Below are positions 26,651 through 36,191 of a stretch of 64,000 nucleotides of DNA, in pieces. Within the stretch, counting starts at the first letter, position 1, and every line of letters begins with the position of its first letter. This DNA is from Mycolicibacterium sphagni. Lineage in GTDB: Bacteria; Actinomycetota; Actinomycetes; Mycobacteriales; Mycobacteriaceae. Below the pieces are notes generated by a model, which worked only from the letters and a program-made list of their open reading frames with translations, searched no databases and was not told the origin of the DNA. Made by a program: the position numbers and the translations under genes. The stretch is from the NCBI RefSeq assembly GCF_002250655.1, contig NZ_NOZR01000006.1, positions 186,001 through 250,000 of the forward strand. The letters run 5' to 3'.

Positions 26651-27706
26651 ATGTGGCACCATCGCCACGTGTCACGGACTGCCAGCGACCACGGTGCGAC
26701 CATCCCGGTCATCGCTCTCACCGGGTATTTGGGTGCCGGGAAGACCACGTTGCTCAACCACGTGCTGCGCACCCCGCAGGCTCGGATCGGAGTGGTAATC
26801 AACGATTTCGGGGAGATCAATGTCGACGCCGGATTGATCAGCGGGCAGATCGACGAACCTGCTTCGATCGCGGGGGGCTGCATCTGCTGCCTGCCCGACG
26901 ATGGCCAGCTCGACGCCGCACTGGCCCGGTTGGCCGACCCCAAACTGCGACTGGACGCCATCATTGTGGAAGCCAGCGGCCTTGCCGATCCAGCGGCCCT
27001 GGCCCGCATCATCGGATTCAGTGAAATCGGCGGAGTGCGAGACGGCGGGGTTGTCGACGTGGTCGACGCCGTGCGGCATTTCGACACCGTCGACAGCGGC
27101 GGCGTGGCACCGGCGCGTTACGGCGCGGCAACCCTCGTGGTGGTCAACAAACTCGACCAGATCCCAGAGGTCGACCGCGACGCGACGTTGCAACGGGTCG
27201 AAGCCAGGGTGCGGGAACGCAATTCGCGGGCTCACGTCATCGGCGCCATTAGCGGCCGAATCGATCCCGCTCTGCTCTACGACGTCGCCGCCGCGGCCGA
27301 CGAGACCGGCCAGCTGTCGTTCCGCGACGCATTCGTCGAAGAGCCGGCCGACACCCATCATCACGTACACGCCGAGTCGGTGACGGTGAGCGGGGCAGCG
27401 CACGTCGATCCCGAACGCCTGCTCGAGCTTCTCGAGTCACCGCCCGCGGGCGTCTACCGGGTGAAGGGCACTGTGGCAGTGCAGCATCGGGGCACCGCCC
27501 GCCGCTACGTGGTCAACGTCGTCGGCCCGTCGGTCCACATCGCGCGCGCCGCCTCGGCGGGTGCCCAGAGTCATCTCGTGGCTATCGGCACGCACTTCGA
27601 CACCGCCGCCGTCCAAACCCGGATCGCCCACGCGTTGCGGCCCGCCGATGGGCCGGCTTCGCCCGCTGCGCTGCGACGCTGGCAGCGTTATCTCACCCGT
27701 TCCTGA
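26651..27706 (+). CDS. CobW/COG0523 family GTPase (metal chaperone)
   Basis: Counting from ATG 26651, the 351-residue protein has the P-loop GYLGAGKTT (25-33), the metal-binding motif GGCICC (75-80), NKLD for guanine recognition and a C-terminal CobW domain (about 245-345). A histidine cluster (DTHHHVHAE) lies before the C-domain. COG0523 GTPases deliver zinc or cobalt to client proteins. GTG 26669 (SRTASDHG) is a possible alternative start. A hairpin follows the stop. Confidence 0.88.
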   Translation: MWHHRHVSRTASDHGATIPVIALTGYLGAGKTTLLNHVLRTPQARIGVVINDFGEINVDAGLISGQIDEPASIAGGCICCLPDDGQLDAALARLADPKLRLDAIIVEASGLADPAALARIIGFSEIGGVRDGGVVDVVDAVRHFDTVDSGGVAPARYGAATLVVVNKLDQIPEVDRDATLQRVEARVRERNSRAHVIGAISGRIDPALLYDVAAAADETGQLSFRDAFVEEPADTHHHVHAESVTVSGAAHVDPERLLELLESPPAGVYRVKGTVAVQHRGTARRYVVNVVGPSVHIARAASAGAQSHLVAIGTHFDTAAVQTRIAHALRPADGPASPAALRRWQRYLTRS

Positions 27707-27712
27707 CGGCAG

Positions 27713-27743
27713 GATGCCCCACCCTCGACGAGAGTGGGGCATC
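27713..27743. terminator. bidirectional hairpin between CobW and PGRS-protease genes
   Basis: GATGCCCCAC (27713-27722) and GTGGGGCATC (27734-27743) form a perfect 10-bp stem between two convergent genes. There is no long T tract on either side. Confidence 0.6.
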
Positions 27744-27762
27744 GTGGCGAATCAGCGTGCAA

Positions 27763-30700
27763 TCACGCCTTGTTCGAGACGAAGATCGTCTCGAAGTTGT
27801 CCGTCTGCCATGCACTGAGGAACGCGCCGATCGTGACAGGCTCACCAAGCGGATACTTCTTGACCAGATTGCCGTCCGCGTCCTTCACCATCTCGGCCTG
27901 GAACCCAGGTCCACTGTCGTTGAGATAGACGATGCCTTTCTGGGTGTCCACGCCAATTACCGCCACCCCGTGGTTGGGATCTTCGTAGTCGGGAATTCCG
28001 GCCTCGGTGTTAGCGCCCTTGACAGCGGCCCAGAGGGTCTGCGCGTTGACCCCTACGATCACTCCATCACCGCGAGCCAGTGCGGCTTCGACGTCCCGGA
28101 GCGCGCGCTGACCGTCGGATTGCGTGCCGATCTCGGTCGTCTGCCCGTTGATTTGGACCGTCGTCGAGTAGGTCTTGACCACGGCGTTGACGTTGTAGTA
28201 GCGCTCCAGCAGCGCCGCCGTGTCCGGTACGGTGGCGCCGTTCTTGAGGTTCTCGTCGAACATTTTCTGTCCGGGCTGCGACACGCTGTCGGTGATGAGC
28301 GCGTAGTTGACGATCTCAGCCTCGGACGGCTCCAACGCCGGGTTACCGCGGAGCTGACCGACCACCATCGCTGCCGCGATCAGGATGCAGTTGCCGTAGC
28401 TCTGCTTGACCCAATAGGCAGAGTTCTCTGCCGGATTGCCGTAGGAACCATCCCCGTCGATCTTGACCGCGACTACCACTTGTTCGGTGTCTGGTTTGGC
28501 AAGTCCCACTTCGACGGCCCAGGAGTGCAACCAGTTCTGCACCAACCCCGCCACCCCAGGCAGCTGTGCCGCCTGGCCGTTCCGCAGCGTGATTACGAAG
28601 GAATCGCTGATCCCCGGTTTCACCAGCGTCGGGTCGACGGTGTACACGTAAGTGCCGTTGCTCTGCAGGGTGACCGTCCCGTATTTGGGTGGGGTCGTGA
28701 CGCTGTACGTGACTCCAAAGCCATTGTTGCTCTGGGCATTGAGGTTGACGGTGATCTGCTTGAATTCACCGGTGTTGGGACTCAGGGCCGGATCCGCGCT
28801 GGGAGCCCGATTGAAAAAGGTATAGCTGAGCTGCCGTGCGAGGCCGGCCAATAGCTGTTGTGGTGTCGGAATCGCCGACGCATGGACGGTGCTCGTCGCC
28901 GACACGCTGGTGGCGGCCGTCGGAGGAACCGGTGTCCCGTTGGCGCCCGCGTCGCCGTAACCGCCATATTCGCCGTCTTGACCGCCTGGCCCGAAATTGC
29001 CGGGTGCCCCTCCCTGACCGCCACTTCCGCCGTAGCCACCGGTTTCCCGACCCGCGCCGCCGTCAGCACCGCCGTCGCCGCCGGCGCCGCCGACAGCACC
29101 GTCAGATCCGTTGATGCTGTTGAGGCCGGAGCCGCCCCGGCCGCCCTTGCCACCGGTACCACCGGCACCACCGGTTCCGCTGATCTGGGTAGCAGAGCCG
29201 GCGCCGCCGGCACCGCCGGCACCGCCGTCACCGGGTGTGCCGGGCGCACCGCCCGTTCCGAGGGGCGGGGCGCTGGAATTGGCTTCGCTCCAACCGCCCC
29301 AGCCGCCTGCTCCACCGGCGCCCCCATCGCCGCCCTTACCACCGTCTCCCGCGGCGGCAGACGTGGTCGCGGCTCCTCCCTTGCCGCCCGTGCCACCCTT
29401 GCCGCCGCTGCCACCGCTGCCAGCGGACGCGGCGACCTCAGCGGTGTCTTGACCGGCACCACCGGCGCCGCCCTTGCCGCCGGCGCCGCCGTTGGCACTG
29501 GAACCCGCTCTGCCAGTGGATGAAACGAAGAAGATGAACTTGCCCGCACCCGGGGCACCGCCGTGCTGGCCCCCATCACCACCGGCGCCGCCGTTCCCAC
29601 CATTGCCACCGGCCAGGCCGTCACCAGCCTGCACGCCGGCGAACCTGTTGGCGCCCTGGCCTCCGACACCTCCAGCGCCGCCGCTACCGGCGGCCCCACC
29701 GTCGCCACCGACGCCGAGGAAGAAGCTACCGCTGCCGCCGTTGCCGCCGCTGCCGCCCGCCCCGCCTGCCAATCCGTCTGTGCCGTTGGGGTTTCCGGGA
29801 CTGCCGTCGGGGTTCTTGATCCTTCCGTCGATGCCCGGCCCACCGGCTTGCCCCGCGCCGCCGCTACCGCCGTCACCCCCGGCCCCAAGGAGCGACAGCA
29901 ATCCGACGCTGCCGCCATCACCGCCGTCACCGCCGCCATAGCCCCCGGCGCCACCGTCGCCCGCGTTGCCGGACAGCAGTCCGCCGTTACCGCCGCGGCC
30001 GCCCTTGCCGCCGGATCCTGGCGTCGAGGTGCTCTCCGGACCAGCGCCGCCGTCACCGCCATTTGCAAACACCGAGAGCAGGCCACCGCTACCGCCGCTG
30101 CCGCCGTTGCCGCCGGACGTGCCCGCCCCGCCGACACCGCCGTTGCCGGCGTTGCCCCACAACGAAACCAGCCCGGTGCTGCCGCCGCTGCCACCGTTGC
30201 CGCCGTCAGCTCCTATCCCGTAGGCGTCTCCGCCGGCGCCGCCGGCGCCGCCGTTGCCCTTGAGCGCACCACCGGACCCTCCCCGGCCACCGGTTCCGCC
30301 CTTGGTCCCGGCCGGAACAGGTCCACCGTTGGTCTGCGCGACGCCGCCCGCACCGCCGGCACCGCCGTTGCCGTTCAGGCCGGCCGCGCCGCCGTTGCCG
30401 CCGTTGATGTGGCCCTCGACGGATTCCGCGCCGTTACCGCCGCCTCCGCCGTTGCCCTGCAACAAGCCGCCCCGACCACCATTGCCGCCGCGACCACCAT
30501 TGACGGTTGAAATGCCGTCGCCGCCCTCGCCACCGTTGCCGAACCAGCCTGCGGCGCCGCCATTTCCGCCGTTCCAGCCGTTGCCGCCGTTGCCGAGAAT
30601 TCCGCCGTTGCCGCCCTTGCACACCGCGCCTGAGGCGCAGGTGCCGGCAGTCCACGAGTAGCCGTTGCCGATGATGATGCCGCCGTTGGGATGTGCGGCG

Positions 30701-31209
30701 GTGCCGTTGCCGAAGAAGAAGCTCACCAGCGTCTCAAGTCCGGCGCCGGGGGTCACCGCCGCCGATGAGGGCGTCTTGGAAACCGCCGACGCCGCAGCGA
30801 CTGGTACGCGCGCGGCCGTGGAATCCACGCTCGCGGCGGCCACCGGCGTCGAATCCTCCTGCACCGCGGTCTTCTTGGTGTTCTTCGGGCTTCGTGCCGA
30901 GTTCGCAGCCGACGGACGCGGCTTCTGCCGTGCCGGTCCCGCGTGCGGCGCCGAGTTGTCACTGGAGGACGAGCTACTCGACGCGGACGATCCCTTCGAG
31001 GCCGCCGAACCGGTCGAATCCGCCGACGCCACTGCCGGCACCGAGGCAATCGCGGCGCCCACACCGAGCGCGACGGCGGAGGCCCCAACCCAGGTCAACA
31101 TCCTGAGGTGGGCGGGCGAAGCCTGCTTCGGAGCGCCCATTCCGCCGAACTCGGCGGGCAGCATGCGTACCGCGTGAGGTTGGGATTCGAAACGATCGGT
31201 CGAACTCAT
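27763..31209 (-). CDS. PGRS-like glycine-rich secreted protein with C-terminal papain-like (C39 type) protease domain
   Basis: The 1148-residue protein has a signal segment (about 38-63, [16 protein letters not shown] to SADS) and a Ser/Ala/Lys-rich stretch to about 170. A very long Gly/Ala/Asn region of PGRS-style GNGG and GGAGG repeats follows (about 190-760), then a VCBS/cadherin-like beta domain (about 800-880). The C-terminal domain carries a Cys-His-Asn/Asp set: Cys941 in KQSYGNC, His1080 in [10 protein letters not shown] and Asn1097/Asp1098 in YLNDSGPG. That pattern suggests a cysteine peptidase of the C39-like group. There is no PE domain, so it is not a true PE_PGRS protein. It is likely surface-exposed or secreted. 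Confidence 0.82.
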   Translation of the reverse strand: MSSTDRFESQPHAVRMLPAEFGGMGAPKQASPAHLRMLTWVGASAVALGVGAAIASVPAVASADSTGSAASKGSSASSSSSSSDNSAPHAGPARQKPRPSAANSARSPKNTKKTAVQEDSTPVAAASVDSTAARVPVAAASAVSKTPSSAAVTPGAGLETLVSFFFGNGTAAHPNGGIIIGNGYSWTAGTCASGAVCKGGNGGILGNGGNGWNGGNGGAAGWFGNGGEGGDGISTVNGGRGGNGGRGGLLQGNGGGGGNGAESVEGHINGGNGGAAGLNGNGGAGGAGGVAQTNGGPVPAGTKGGTGGRGGSGGALKGNGGAGGAGGDAYGIGADGGNGGSGGSTGLVSLWGNAGNGGVGGAGTSGGNGGSGGSGGLLSVFANGGDGGAGPESTSTPGSGGKGGRGGNGGLLSGNAGDGGAGGYGGGDGGDGGSVGLLSLLGAGGDGGSGGAGQAGGPGIDGRIKNPDGSPGNPNGTDGLAGGAGGSGGNGGSGSFFLGVGGDGGAAGSGGAGGVGGQGANRFAGVQAGDGLAGGNGGNGGAGGDGGQHGGAPGAGKFIFFVSSTGRAGSSANGGAGGKGGAGGAGQDTAEVAASAGSGGSGGKGGTGGKGGAATTSAAAGDGGKGGDGGAGGAGGWGGWSEANSSAPPLGTGGAPGTPGDGGAGGAGGAGSATQISGTGGAGGTGGKGGRGGSGLNSINGSDGAVGGAGGDGGADGGAGRETGGYGGSGGQGGAPGNFGPGGQDGEYGGYGDAGANGTPVPPTAATSVSATSTVHASAIPTPQQLLAGLARQLSYTFFNRAPSADPALSPNTGEFKQITVNLNAQSNNGFGVTYSVTTPPKYGTVTLQSNGTYVYTVDPTLVKPGISDSFVITLRNGQAAQLPGVAGLVQNWLHSWAVEVGLAKPDTEQVVVAVKIDGDGSYGNPAENSAYWVKQSYGNCILIAAAMVVGQLRGNPALEPSEAEIVNYALITDSVSQPGQKMFDENLKNGATVPDTAALLERYYNVNAVVKTYSTTVQINGQTTEIGTQSDGQRALRDVEAALARGDGVIVGVNAQTLWAAVKGANTEAGIPDYEDPNHGVAVIGVDTQKGIVYLNDSGPGFQAEMVKDADGNLVKKYPLGEPVTIGAFLSAWQTDNFETIFVSNKA
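28960..30620 (-). repeat. PGRS-like glycine-rich coding repeats
   Basis: Hundreds of short GGC/GGT-AAC-GGC style codon repeats encode GNGG and GGAGG tripeptide-like units. The stretch is highly G+C biased and gives long false open frames on the other strand (proline-rich). Confidence 0.85.
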
Positions 31210-31752
31210 AGCGGCAACTCCCCGTTAGTAGCCATGGCGTGAGATTGACTGCTGGTTCACAGGCACCCCACAGCCAGTCAGGAGCATAAAGCTAACTAAC
31301 TGACGCGTCTATAATTTGCTCCAAATTGATCGCCCGCGTCGGAGACCACGGGGCAGAGGGCACGGCTGGGGCACACATCGGCACACCGGTGCCACTCTGG
31401 CGTTAGGGCCGTCGCGCCGCCCCTGACCCCTCAACCGGGACTGACTCGAAGACAATCGTTCAGCAACAGCCATTTTCGTTGAACAATCGTGTGTCCACGA
31501 CACCGCACAATTGGAAGTTGGGGCCGGCTACAAGGAATTTTGCCTAGGAAACGGAGCCGCGCTACCCGCCTGCCCACCCGAGCCGCCGACAAAAACCTAG
31601 GGCGATAAACGTTGCTCACGGCAAATTGACGTGCCCGATAAGCGTTGAGGCAACCCCTCCCGAATTGTCGCGCTCTGCCATCTTTGTTGCGCACTGAGAC
31701 CATGAATGATGGCGACACCATAGGTTCGCCCGATCTTCCGGTAGAGGGCATT
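31210..31752. other. 543-base intergenic region upstream of the PGRS-protease gene
   Basis: No supported gene is seen. The half near 31209 is the likely promoter region of the PGRS-protease gene and includes A+T-rich stretches (about 31285-31325). A direct repeat lies at 31603-31647. Confidence 0.5.
31603..31647. repeat. direct repeat CGATAA(A/G)CGTTG, 33-base period
   Basis: CGATAAACGTTG (31603-31614) and CGATAAGCGTTG (31636-31647) differ by one base and start 33 bases apart, about three helical turns. This is a possible binding pair for a response regulator. Confidence 0.35.
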
Positions 31753-33513
31753 TCAGAGATCGACGACGACATCCTCGGACGGCGTCGCGATGCAGAGCAA
31801 GATGTTCCCGACGGCGGGCGGTTCCAGTGGCTCGGGGTCGTAGCGAACCCGGCCGGACAGCAGCGCCGTTTCACAGGTGTGGCAGACCCCGGTCCGGCAC
31901 GCCCACCGAGTCGGAACGTCGCAAGCCTCGGCGAACTCCAGCAGGCTGGTGTCGACCGACCGCCACGGCGCCGCGAGCGCACTGCGTGCGAATTGCACAG
32001 TCGGACCTGTCCCGGGTGGGCCGTCGGGCGGGTGTGGTGGTCGCAGGCTGGCGGCGGCGACGCCTGGGGTGATCGCGGAATGCGCTCCGAACCTCTCCGA
32101 ATGGATGTGGCCGGCGTCGATCCCACACGCGACCAGCCCTTCGCTGACGGCGTCCATGAACGATTCCGGTCCGCACACGAAGGCCTCGGCCTCGGCCGGC
32201 ACTCCCAGTTCGCGCAGCGCGGGCTCGCTCAACCGCCCGGGCTGGTCGTAGTCGACTCCGCTGCGCTCGGCGTCACCCGGTCTGCTATAGAAAATGTGGA
32301 ATCGACTGTGCGGCAGCGCTTTCAAGAGTTCTTGCGTTTCCCGGGCGAACGCGTGCTCAGCGCTGTCGCGGGCGCTGTGAAGCCAGCACACGGCGCGTGT
32401 CGACCGACTTTCGGCCAGTGCGTGCAGCATCGAGAGGACGGGCGTGACGCCGATTCCCGCCGAGATGAGGACCACGGGATGCGCGCTGTCGTCGAGGAAG
32501 AAACTCCCCCGCGGCGCCGCCACCTCGATAAGGTCGCCGACCTTCACGTGGTCGTGGATATATCCACTGACGGCTCCCATGGGTTCTCGCTTGACTCCGA
32601 TGCGGTAGTCAGCCGAACCTGGCTCGTTGGACAGGGAGTAATTGCGGATGAGCGGCGGGCCAGCGGGATCGACGGGAACACGCACCACGATCGATTGACC
32701 GGCAAGCCATTTCGGCAGCGGTGCACCCGCGGGATCGGCGAGCGTAACCGAGCGGACGTGTCGGCTCTCGTCGCGTACTCCGGTGACGACGAGGCTCCGG
32801 AACCCCGGCCAGGCCGGCGGCGGCCCGGTCACCCCGATCAGTCCGCTGTTGCCGGTTCCAGGGTCCTGGTCGAGAAGACTCTGTAGCGAGGTCTTCCACC
32901 CGGGGCTCAGCGCCGGTATATCCACCGCGCGTTGCAGTGCGTCGCGCGGATGGCCCGGGAGATAGAGCAGGGCGTCGATCTCGGCGACGCTGACCTGGTG
33001 CGGCCCATCGGAAATCTTGACCACATCCTGGCCGGCCGCCACCTCACCCTCGGTCAGCACGCGACAGTAGAACCCTGGCCGGTGGTGCGACACCAGCAAT
33101 GCGGCCATCCGGGGCTCGCCGAGGCGCATCCCGACCCGGTAGCAGGTGACCCGGGGTTGCGTCACCTCGAGGACGACGTCGCCGATCCGGTATCGATCAC
33201 CGATGCACACTTCGTCATCGGGCAGCCCGTCGACGGTCAGGTTCTCCCCGAAGGCACCCGCCGTCAGGTCGTCGCGGCCCAGCACCTTCGACCAATACCG
33301 ATAGGAAGCAAGCTGATACACCAATACGGCCCGGTTCTCGCCGCCGTGGCCGCCGAGATCGCCTTGGCCGTCACCGTCTAAGTTGAGCCGGCGCACCGCT
33401 CGCGAACCGGTGACCGGAGCTTTCCACACGCCGGTGTGCACGGTGCGCCCGTTCCAGTCGACGTCTCTGGGCAGCCCGACATTGACCGACACCAGTTTGG
33501 CCATCGCGCTCAT
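31753..33513 (-). CDS. MOSC domain - FAD/NAD(P) reductase - 2Fe-2S ferredoxin fusion
   Basis: The 586-residue protein joins three modules. A MOSC domain (about 1-160) has the sulfur-carrying Cys124 in VTCYRVG and is followed by a YiiM-type helical segment (to about 235). An oxidoreductase part (about 245-470) has RNYSLS for FAD and an SAGIGVTPVLSML nucleotide motif. A plant-type ferredoxin closes the chain, with Cys539, 544, 547 and 574 (CRTGVCHTC and LLC). It should carry electrons from NAD(P)H through FAD and 2Fe-2S to a MOSC-bound cofactor or substrate. The start overlaps the stop of the PNPOx-like gene (ATGA). Confidence 0.9.
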   Translation of the reverse strand: MSAMAKLVSVNVGLPRDVDWNGRTVHTGVWKAPVTGSRAVRRLNLDGDGQGDLGGHGGENRAVLVYQLASYRYWSKVLGRDDLTAGAFGENLTVDGLPDDEVCIGDRYRIGDVVLEVTQPRVTCYRVGMRLGEPRMAALLVSHHRPGFYCRVLTEGEVAAGQDVVKISDGPHQVSVAEIDALLYLPGHPRDALQRAVDIPALSPGWKTSLQSLLDQDPGTGNSGLIGVTGPPPAWPGFRSLVVTGVRDESRHVRSVTLADPAGAPLPKWLAGQSIVVRVPVDPAGPPLIRNYSLSNEPGSADYRIGVKREPMGAVSGYIHDHVKVGDLIEVAAPRGSFFLDDSAHPVVLISAGIGVTPVLSMLHALAESRSTRAVCWLHSARDSAEHAFARETQELLKALPHSRFHIFYSRPGDAERSGVDYDQPGRLSEPALRELGVPAEAEAFVCGPESFMDAVSEGLVACGIDAGHIHSERFGAHSAITPGVAAASLRPPHPPDGPPGTGPTVQFARSALAAPWRSVDTSLLEFAEACDVPTRWACRTGVCHTCETALLSGRVRYDPEPLEPPAVGNILLCIATPSEDVVVDL

Positions 33514-34148
33514 TGTTGTCGATCCGCGAGTTGCTCTCGTAGCTGCGCGTTTTCGGCCTTCAGCGCTGCCAGTTGTCCGCGCAGCGGCGCCAGGGCCGGT
33601 TCGAGCTCCGCGGCGGTGAAACGCGGGGTGATGTGCTGCGGGCAGTTCCAGTCAAAGGCCTCGACGTCGACGAGGACGGCGCGTTCCACCACAGCGTCGT
33701 AGGTGTCGTCAGCCAGCGACTTCACCAGCTCGGGATCCTCGTCAGCAGTGACGATTCGGGCGTGGCCGAAGATCTTCAGCCGGCGCTGGTGCACGTAGTC
33801 CAGGGCGATGATGGCGACACGGTCGTCGCCAGCAACGTTGCCGGTGCTGACGTATTGTAGGTTGCCGCGGAAGTCGGCCCAGCCGATGGTGTGGTCGTCG
33901 AGGGCATGGATGAATCCCGGTTTCCCTCCGCGAAATTGGACATAGGGCCAACCCGTCTCGGAGACCGATGCCAGGAAGAACCCGTCGCGCTGCGCCAGGT
34001 AGTCCTTCTCGTCCTCGGTGAGCGGGTCCGGTCCCGGCGATGCCTTGCCCGCTGCGACCTTACGTCCGTAGAACTCTTGGCTGCCGTGCTCGCCCTGGAC
34101 GGACTGAACATCGTCGGTGAAGGCGATCGACGCGTAATGCTTGCTCAT
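33510..34148 (-). CDS. pyridoxamine 5'-phosphate oxidase family flavoprotein
   Basis: The 212-residue protein has a split-barrel flavin-binding core (FFLASVSETGWPYVQFRGG, RVAIIALDY, RLKIFGHARIV) and a C-terminal tail with a short leucine-rich coiled coil (LAPLRGQLAALKAENAQLRE). It is longer than PdxH and belongs to the broader PNPOx-like group, which binds FMN or F420. The gene lies 16 bases after the DUF1348 gene and overlaps the MOSC-ferredoxin gene by four bases, so the three are one operon. It is probably a partner redox enzyme of the fusion protein. Confidence 0.84.
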   Translation of the reverse strand: MSKHYASIAFTDDVQSVQGEHGSQEFYGRKVAAGKASPGPDPLTEDEKDYLAQRDGFFLASVSETGWPYVQFRGGKPGFIHALDDHTIGWADFRGNLQYVSTGNVAGDDRVAIIALDYVHQRRLKIFGHARIVTADEDPELVKSLADDTYDAVVERAVLVDVEAFDWNCPQHITPRFTAAELEPALAPLRGQLAALKAENAQLREQLADRQQ

Positions 34149-34164
34149 GTCTCCCCAACACTCA

Positions 34165-34626
34165 TCACTGCAGCGGGAATTCCCGGCCACGCTCGTTGTC
34201 GGGCCGCGGGCCGAAGTAACGCCGGTCGGACTCGTCGATGGCGACGTCGTTGATGCTGGCCTCACGCCGGCGCATCAGCCCGTTGTCGGCGAACTCCCAC
34301 AGCTCGTTTCCGTAGCTGCGCCACCATTGACCATCCGCGTCACGGCATTCGTACTGGAACCGCACGGCGATACGGTTGCCATGGAAGTCCCACAGGTTCT
34401 TTCGCAATGCGTAGTCGAGTTCGCGTTGCCACTTGGCGGTGAGGAATTCGACGATCTGCGGACGGCCGGTGATGAAGTGATCTCGATTGCGCCAGACGCT
34501 GTCGGGCGTGTACGCCAGGCTGACGAGGTGCGGGTCGCGGGTATTCCAGGCGTCTTCCGCCGCCTGCACCTTCTGCAGGGCGGTATGCAAGTTGAACGGC
34601 GGGAATGGTGGGCGGGATTCCGTCAC
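34165..34626 (-). CDS. DUF1348 (NTF2-like) family protein
   Basis: GTG 34626, with GGAGG about 10 bases upstream, gives 153 residues. The protein shows the DUF1348 signature [18 protein letters not shown] and [11 protein letters not shown], then [15 protein letters not shown] and [16 protein letters not shown], in a SnoaL/NTF2-like alpha-beta fold. It is the first gene of the three-gene redox operon and is divergent from the marR gene. Function is unknown; related small proteins accompany detoxifying oxidoreductases. Confidence 0.82.
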   Translation of the reverse strand: MTESRPPFPPFNLHTALQKVQAAEDAWNTRDPHLVSLAYTPDSVWRNRDHFITGRPQIVEFLTAKWQRELDYALRKNLWDFHGNRIAVRFQYECRDADGQWWRSYGNELWEFADNGLMRRREASINDVAIDESDRRYFGPRPDNERGREFPLQ

Positions 34627-34785
34627 GTCTGCCCCCTCCTCGGGACTGCCATGGCTGCAACGACCTCGTTGGTGTACACAACAGCGTGCGCCAGAAAAGC
34701 GAAGTTGACCAGTGCCGCCGTGGAGTTTGCCGCTGCGGACTGCACGGCCGGTGAACGCTTCTGAATGCCGGCGGGCATAAGATGC

Positions 34786-34797
34786 GTGACGAATCAC
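34786..34797. promoter_or_regulatory. MarR operator candidate GTGA-CGAA-TCAC
   Basis: Inverted GTGA/TCAC arms four bases apart, 24 bases in front of the marR start. The same motif with the same spacing precedes the SDR gene at 36098. Confidence 0.6.
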
Positions 34798-34821
34798 CCT
34801 TACGCGGGAGGAAGAACACCG

Positions 34822-35310
34822 GTGGCTGCACGCCGTAAGGACTATCCGCTCAACGCATCCCAACAGTTCACCTGGCTGAACTACATGCGGGTCTACCACC
34901 GGCTCGAGTATGAGATGAACCGGCAGCTGCTGGCCGATTGCGCACTGTCGCTCAGTGATTACACCGTCATGAACGCGCTGTCCCAGGCGGGGGGCCACCG
35001 TCAACAGCTGACCGCGCTGGCCACCACCATCGGCTGGGAGCGCAGCAGGCTGTCCCATCATCTGCAGCGGATGACCGGCCGCGGCCTGGTCGATCGGGTG
35101 CGATCGGAGTCCGATGGCCGCGCCGTCGACGTCGTGCTGACCGACGCCGGTTGGGATCAGCTGCGCGCGGCGGCCCCGTTGCACGCCGAGTGGGTTCGGA
35201 CGTTGTTCTTCTCCGACCTCGACTCACGGCGCGAGTCGCAGCTGGCCGACATCCTGGCCACCGTGTACGACAGCCTCGTACGGGAGGGCACGCTACCCCG
35301 ACCGGACTAG
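34822..35310 (+). CDS. MarR family transcriptional regulator
   Basis: GTG 34822, with GGAGG 10 bases upstream, gives 162 residues. The winged helix is clear: [18 protein letters not shown], then [22 protein letters not shown] as recognition region, then the [16 protein letters not shown] wing. It should bind the GTGA-N4-TCAC sites and control its own gene, the divergent redox operon and the convergent SDR gene, whose stop it overlaps by four bases. The inducer is unknown, perhaps an electrophile or a quinone-like compound. Confidence 0.87.
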   Translation: MAARRKDYPLNASQQFTWLNYMRVYHRLEYEMNRQLLADCALSLSDYTVMNALSQAGGHRQQLTALATTIGWERSRLSHHLQRMTGRGLVDRVRSESDGRAVDVVLTDAGWDQLRAAAPLHAEWVRTLFFSDLDSRRESQLADILATVYDSLVREGTLPRPD

Positions 35311-36053
35311 ATCTGCCCGGACCCGCCGTCGACGAAGATCTCCGATCCGGTCATGAAGCTGCTCTGATCCGAAGCGAGAAACAAGACAGCCGAGGCGATT
35401 TCGTCGGCGCGCCCGAGCCGTCCCATCGGTACCGTGGCCGCCTGGGCATCCAACAATGCTTGCTCCCCACCACCGGGCGCCAAACCCTTGAGTCCGGGCG
35501 TCTCGACCGGTCCGGGCACCACGGTGTTGACACGAATCTTGCGATCCACCAGTTCGGCGGCCCAGGTCCGGCCCAGGGAGCGGATTGCCGCCTTCGATGC
35601 GGCGTAGGCGCCGAATGCCGGGACGCCCTCGGAGGCGGCGGTCGACCCGGCGAGTACCACCGATGCACCTTCGTTGAGCAGCGGCAGCATCTTCTGCACC
35701 GTGAAAACGGTGCCACCGACGTTCCGATTGAGGGTGTCGGCCAGATGCTCGGGTGTCTCGTCCGCCAAGGTCGCGAACTCGCCACCACCGGCGTTGGCGA
35801 AGAGAACATCAAGGCCCTGGCCGCGCTCGCCGATAGCCTCGGCAAGCCGTTCGAGATCAGCGGCATTCGTGATGTCACCCGGCACTCCGGTCGCGCCGTC
35901 GCCTATGGTCGCGACGGCCGCATCGACACGGCCCTGCGTCCGTCCGGTGAGGAAGACGTGTGCGCCTTCGGCCGCGAGGCGCTGCGCGGTCGCCAGGCCG
36001 ATGCCCGACGTACCACCGGTTACCAGAGCTGTCTTGCCGCTGAGCTGGGTCAT
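35307..36053 (-). CDS. short-chain dehydrogenase/reductase (SDR)
   Basis: The 248-residue classical SDR has the cofactor motif GGTSGIG (13-19), NAG (87-89), a catalytic Ser near 137, YAASK (Tyr150, Lys154) and a C-terminal VDGGSGQI end. The arginine in TGRTQGR after strand 2 suggests NADP(H). GAGGAG lies 5 bases before the ATG. The gene is convergent with marR and preceded by the GTGA-N4-TCAC motif, so it is a likely MarR target. The substrate is unknown. Confidence 0.9.
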   Translation of the reverse strand: MTQLSGKTALVTGGTSGIGLATAQRLAAEGAHVFLTGRTQGRVDAAVATIGDGATGVPGDITNAADLERLAEAIGERGQGLDVLFANAGGGEFATLADETPEHLADTLNRNVGGTVFTVQKMLPLLNEGASVVLAGSTAASEGVPAFGAYAASKAAIRSLGRTWAAELVDRKIRVNTVVPGPVETPGLKGLAPGGGEQALLDAQAATVPMGRLGRADEIASAVLFLASDQSSFMTGSEIFVDGGSGQI

Positions 36054-36097
36054 GATTTCTCCTCGAATGTGAGACCACCTACGGCCAGGATAACTAC

Positions 36098-36109
36098 GTG
36101 ATATGTCAC
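36098..36109. promoter_or_regulatory. MarR operator candidate GTGA-TATG-TCAC
   Basis: The core lies in CGTGATATGTCACG (36097-36110), about 44 bases upstream of the SDR start and directly beside a TAGTTAT -10-like element on the minus strand. It matches the site before marR. Confidence 0.6.
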
Positions 36110-36191
36110 GCTATTCCTTCGTCACTCCGAGTCGTCGTGGAGTTGGTCGATTCGGCTGACCCCGTCCACGGACCGTTGACACGCTAGCGTC

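Noticed and set aside
28960..30620. CRISPR-like array in the PGRS coding repeats
   Set aside because: Repeats are coding, very short and without unique spacers; no cas gene is in the window.
28836..30661. Long proline-rich open frames on the plus strand opposite the PGRS region
   Set aside because: They are antisense shadows of the Gly/Asn/Ala repeats; glycine codons read as Pro/Ala on the other strand, with no start signals or family resemblance.
31645..32886. 413-codon plus-strand frame over the MOSC-ferredoxin gene
   Set aside because: The minus strand encodes clear catalytic motifs over the whole length; the plus frame has none.
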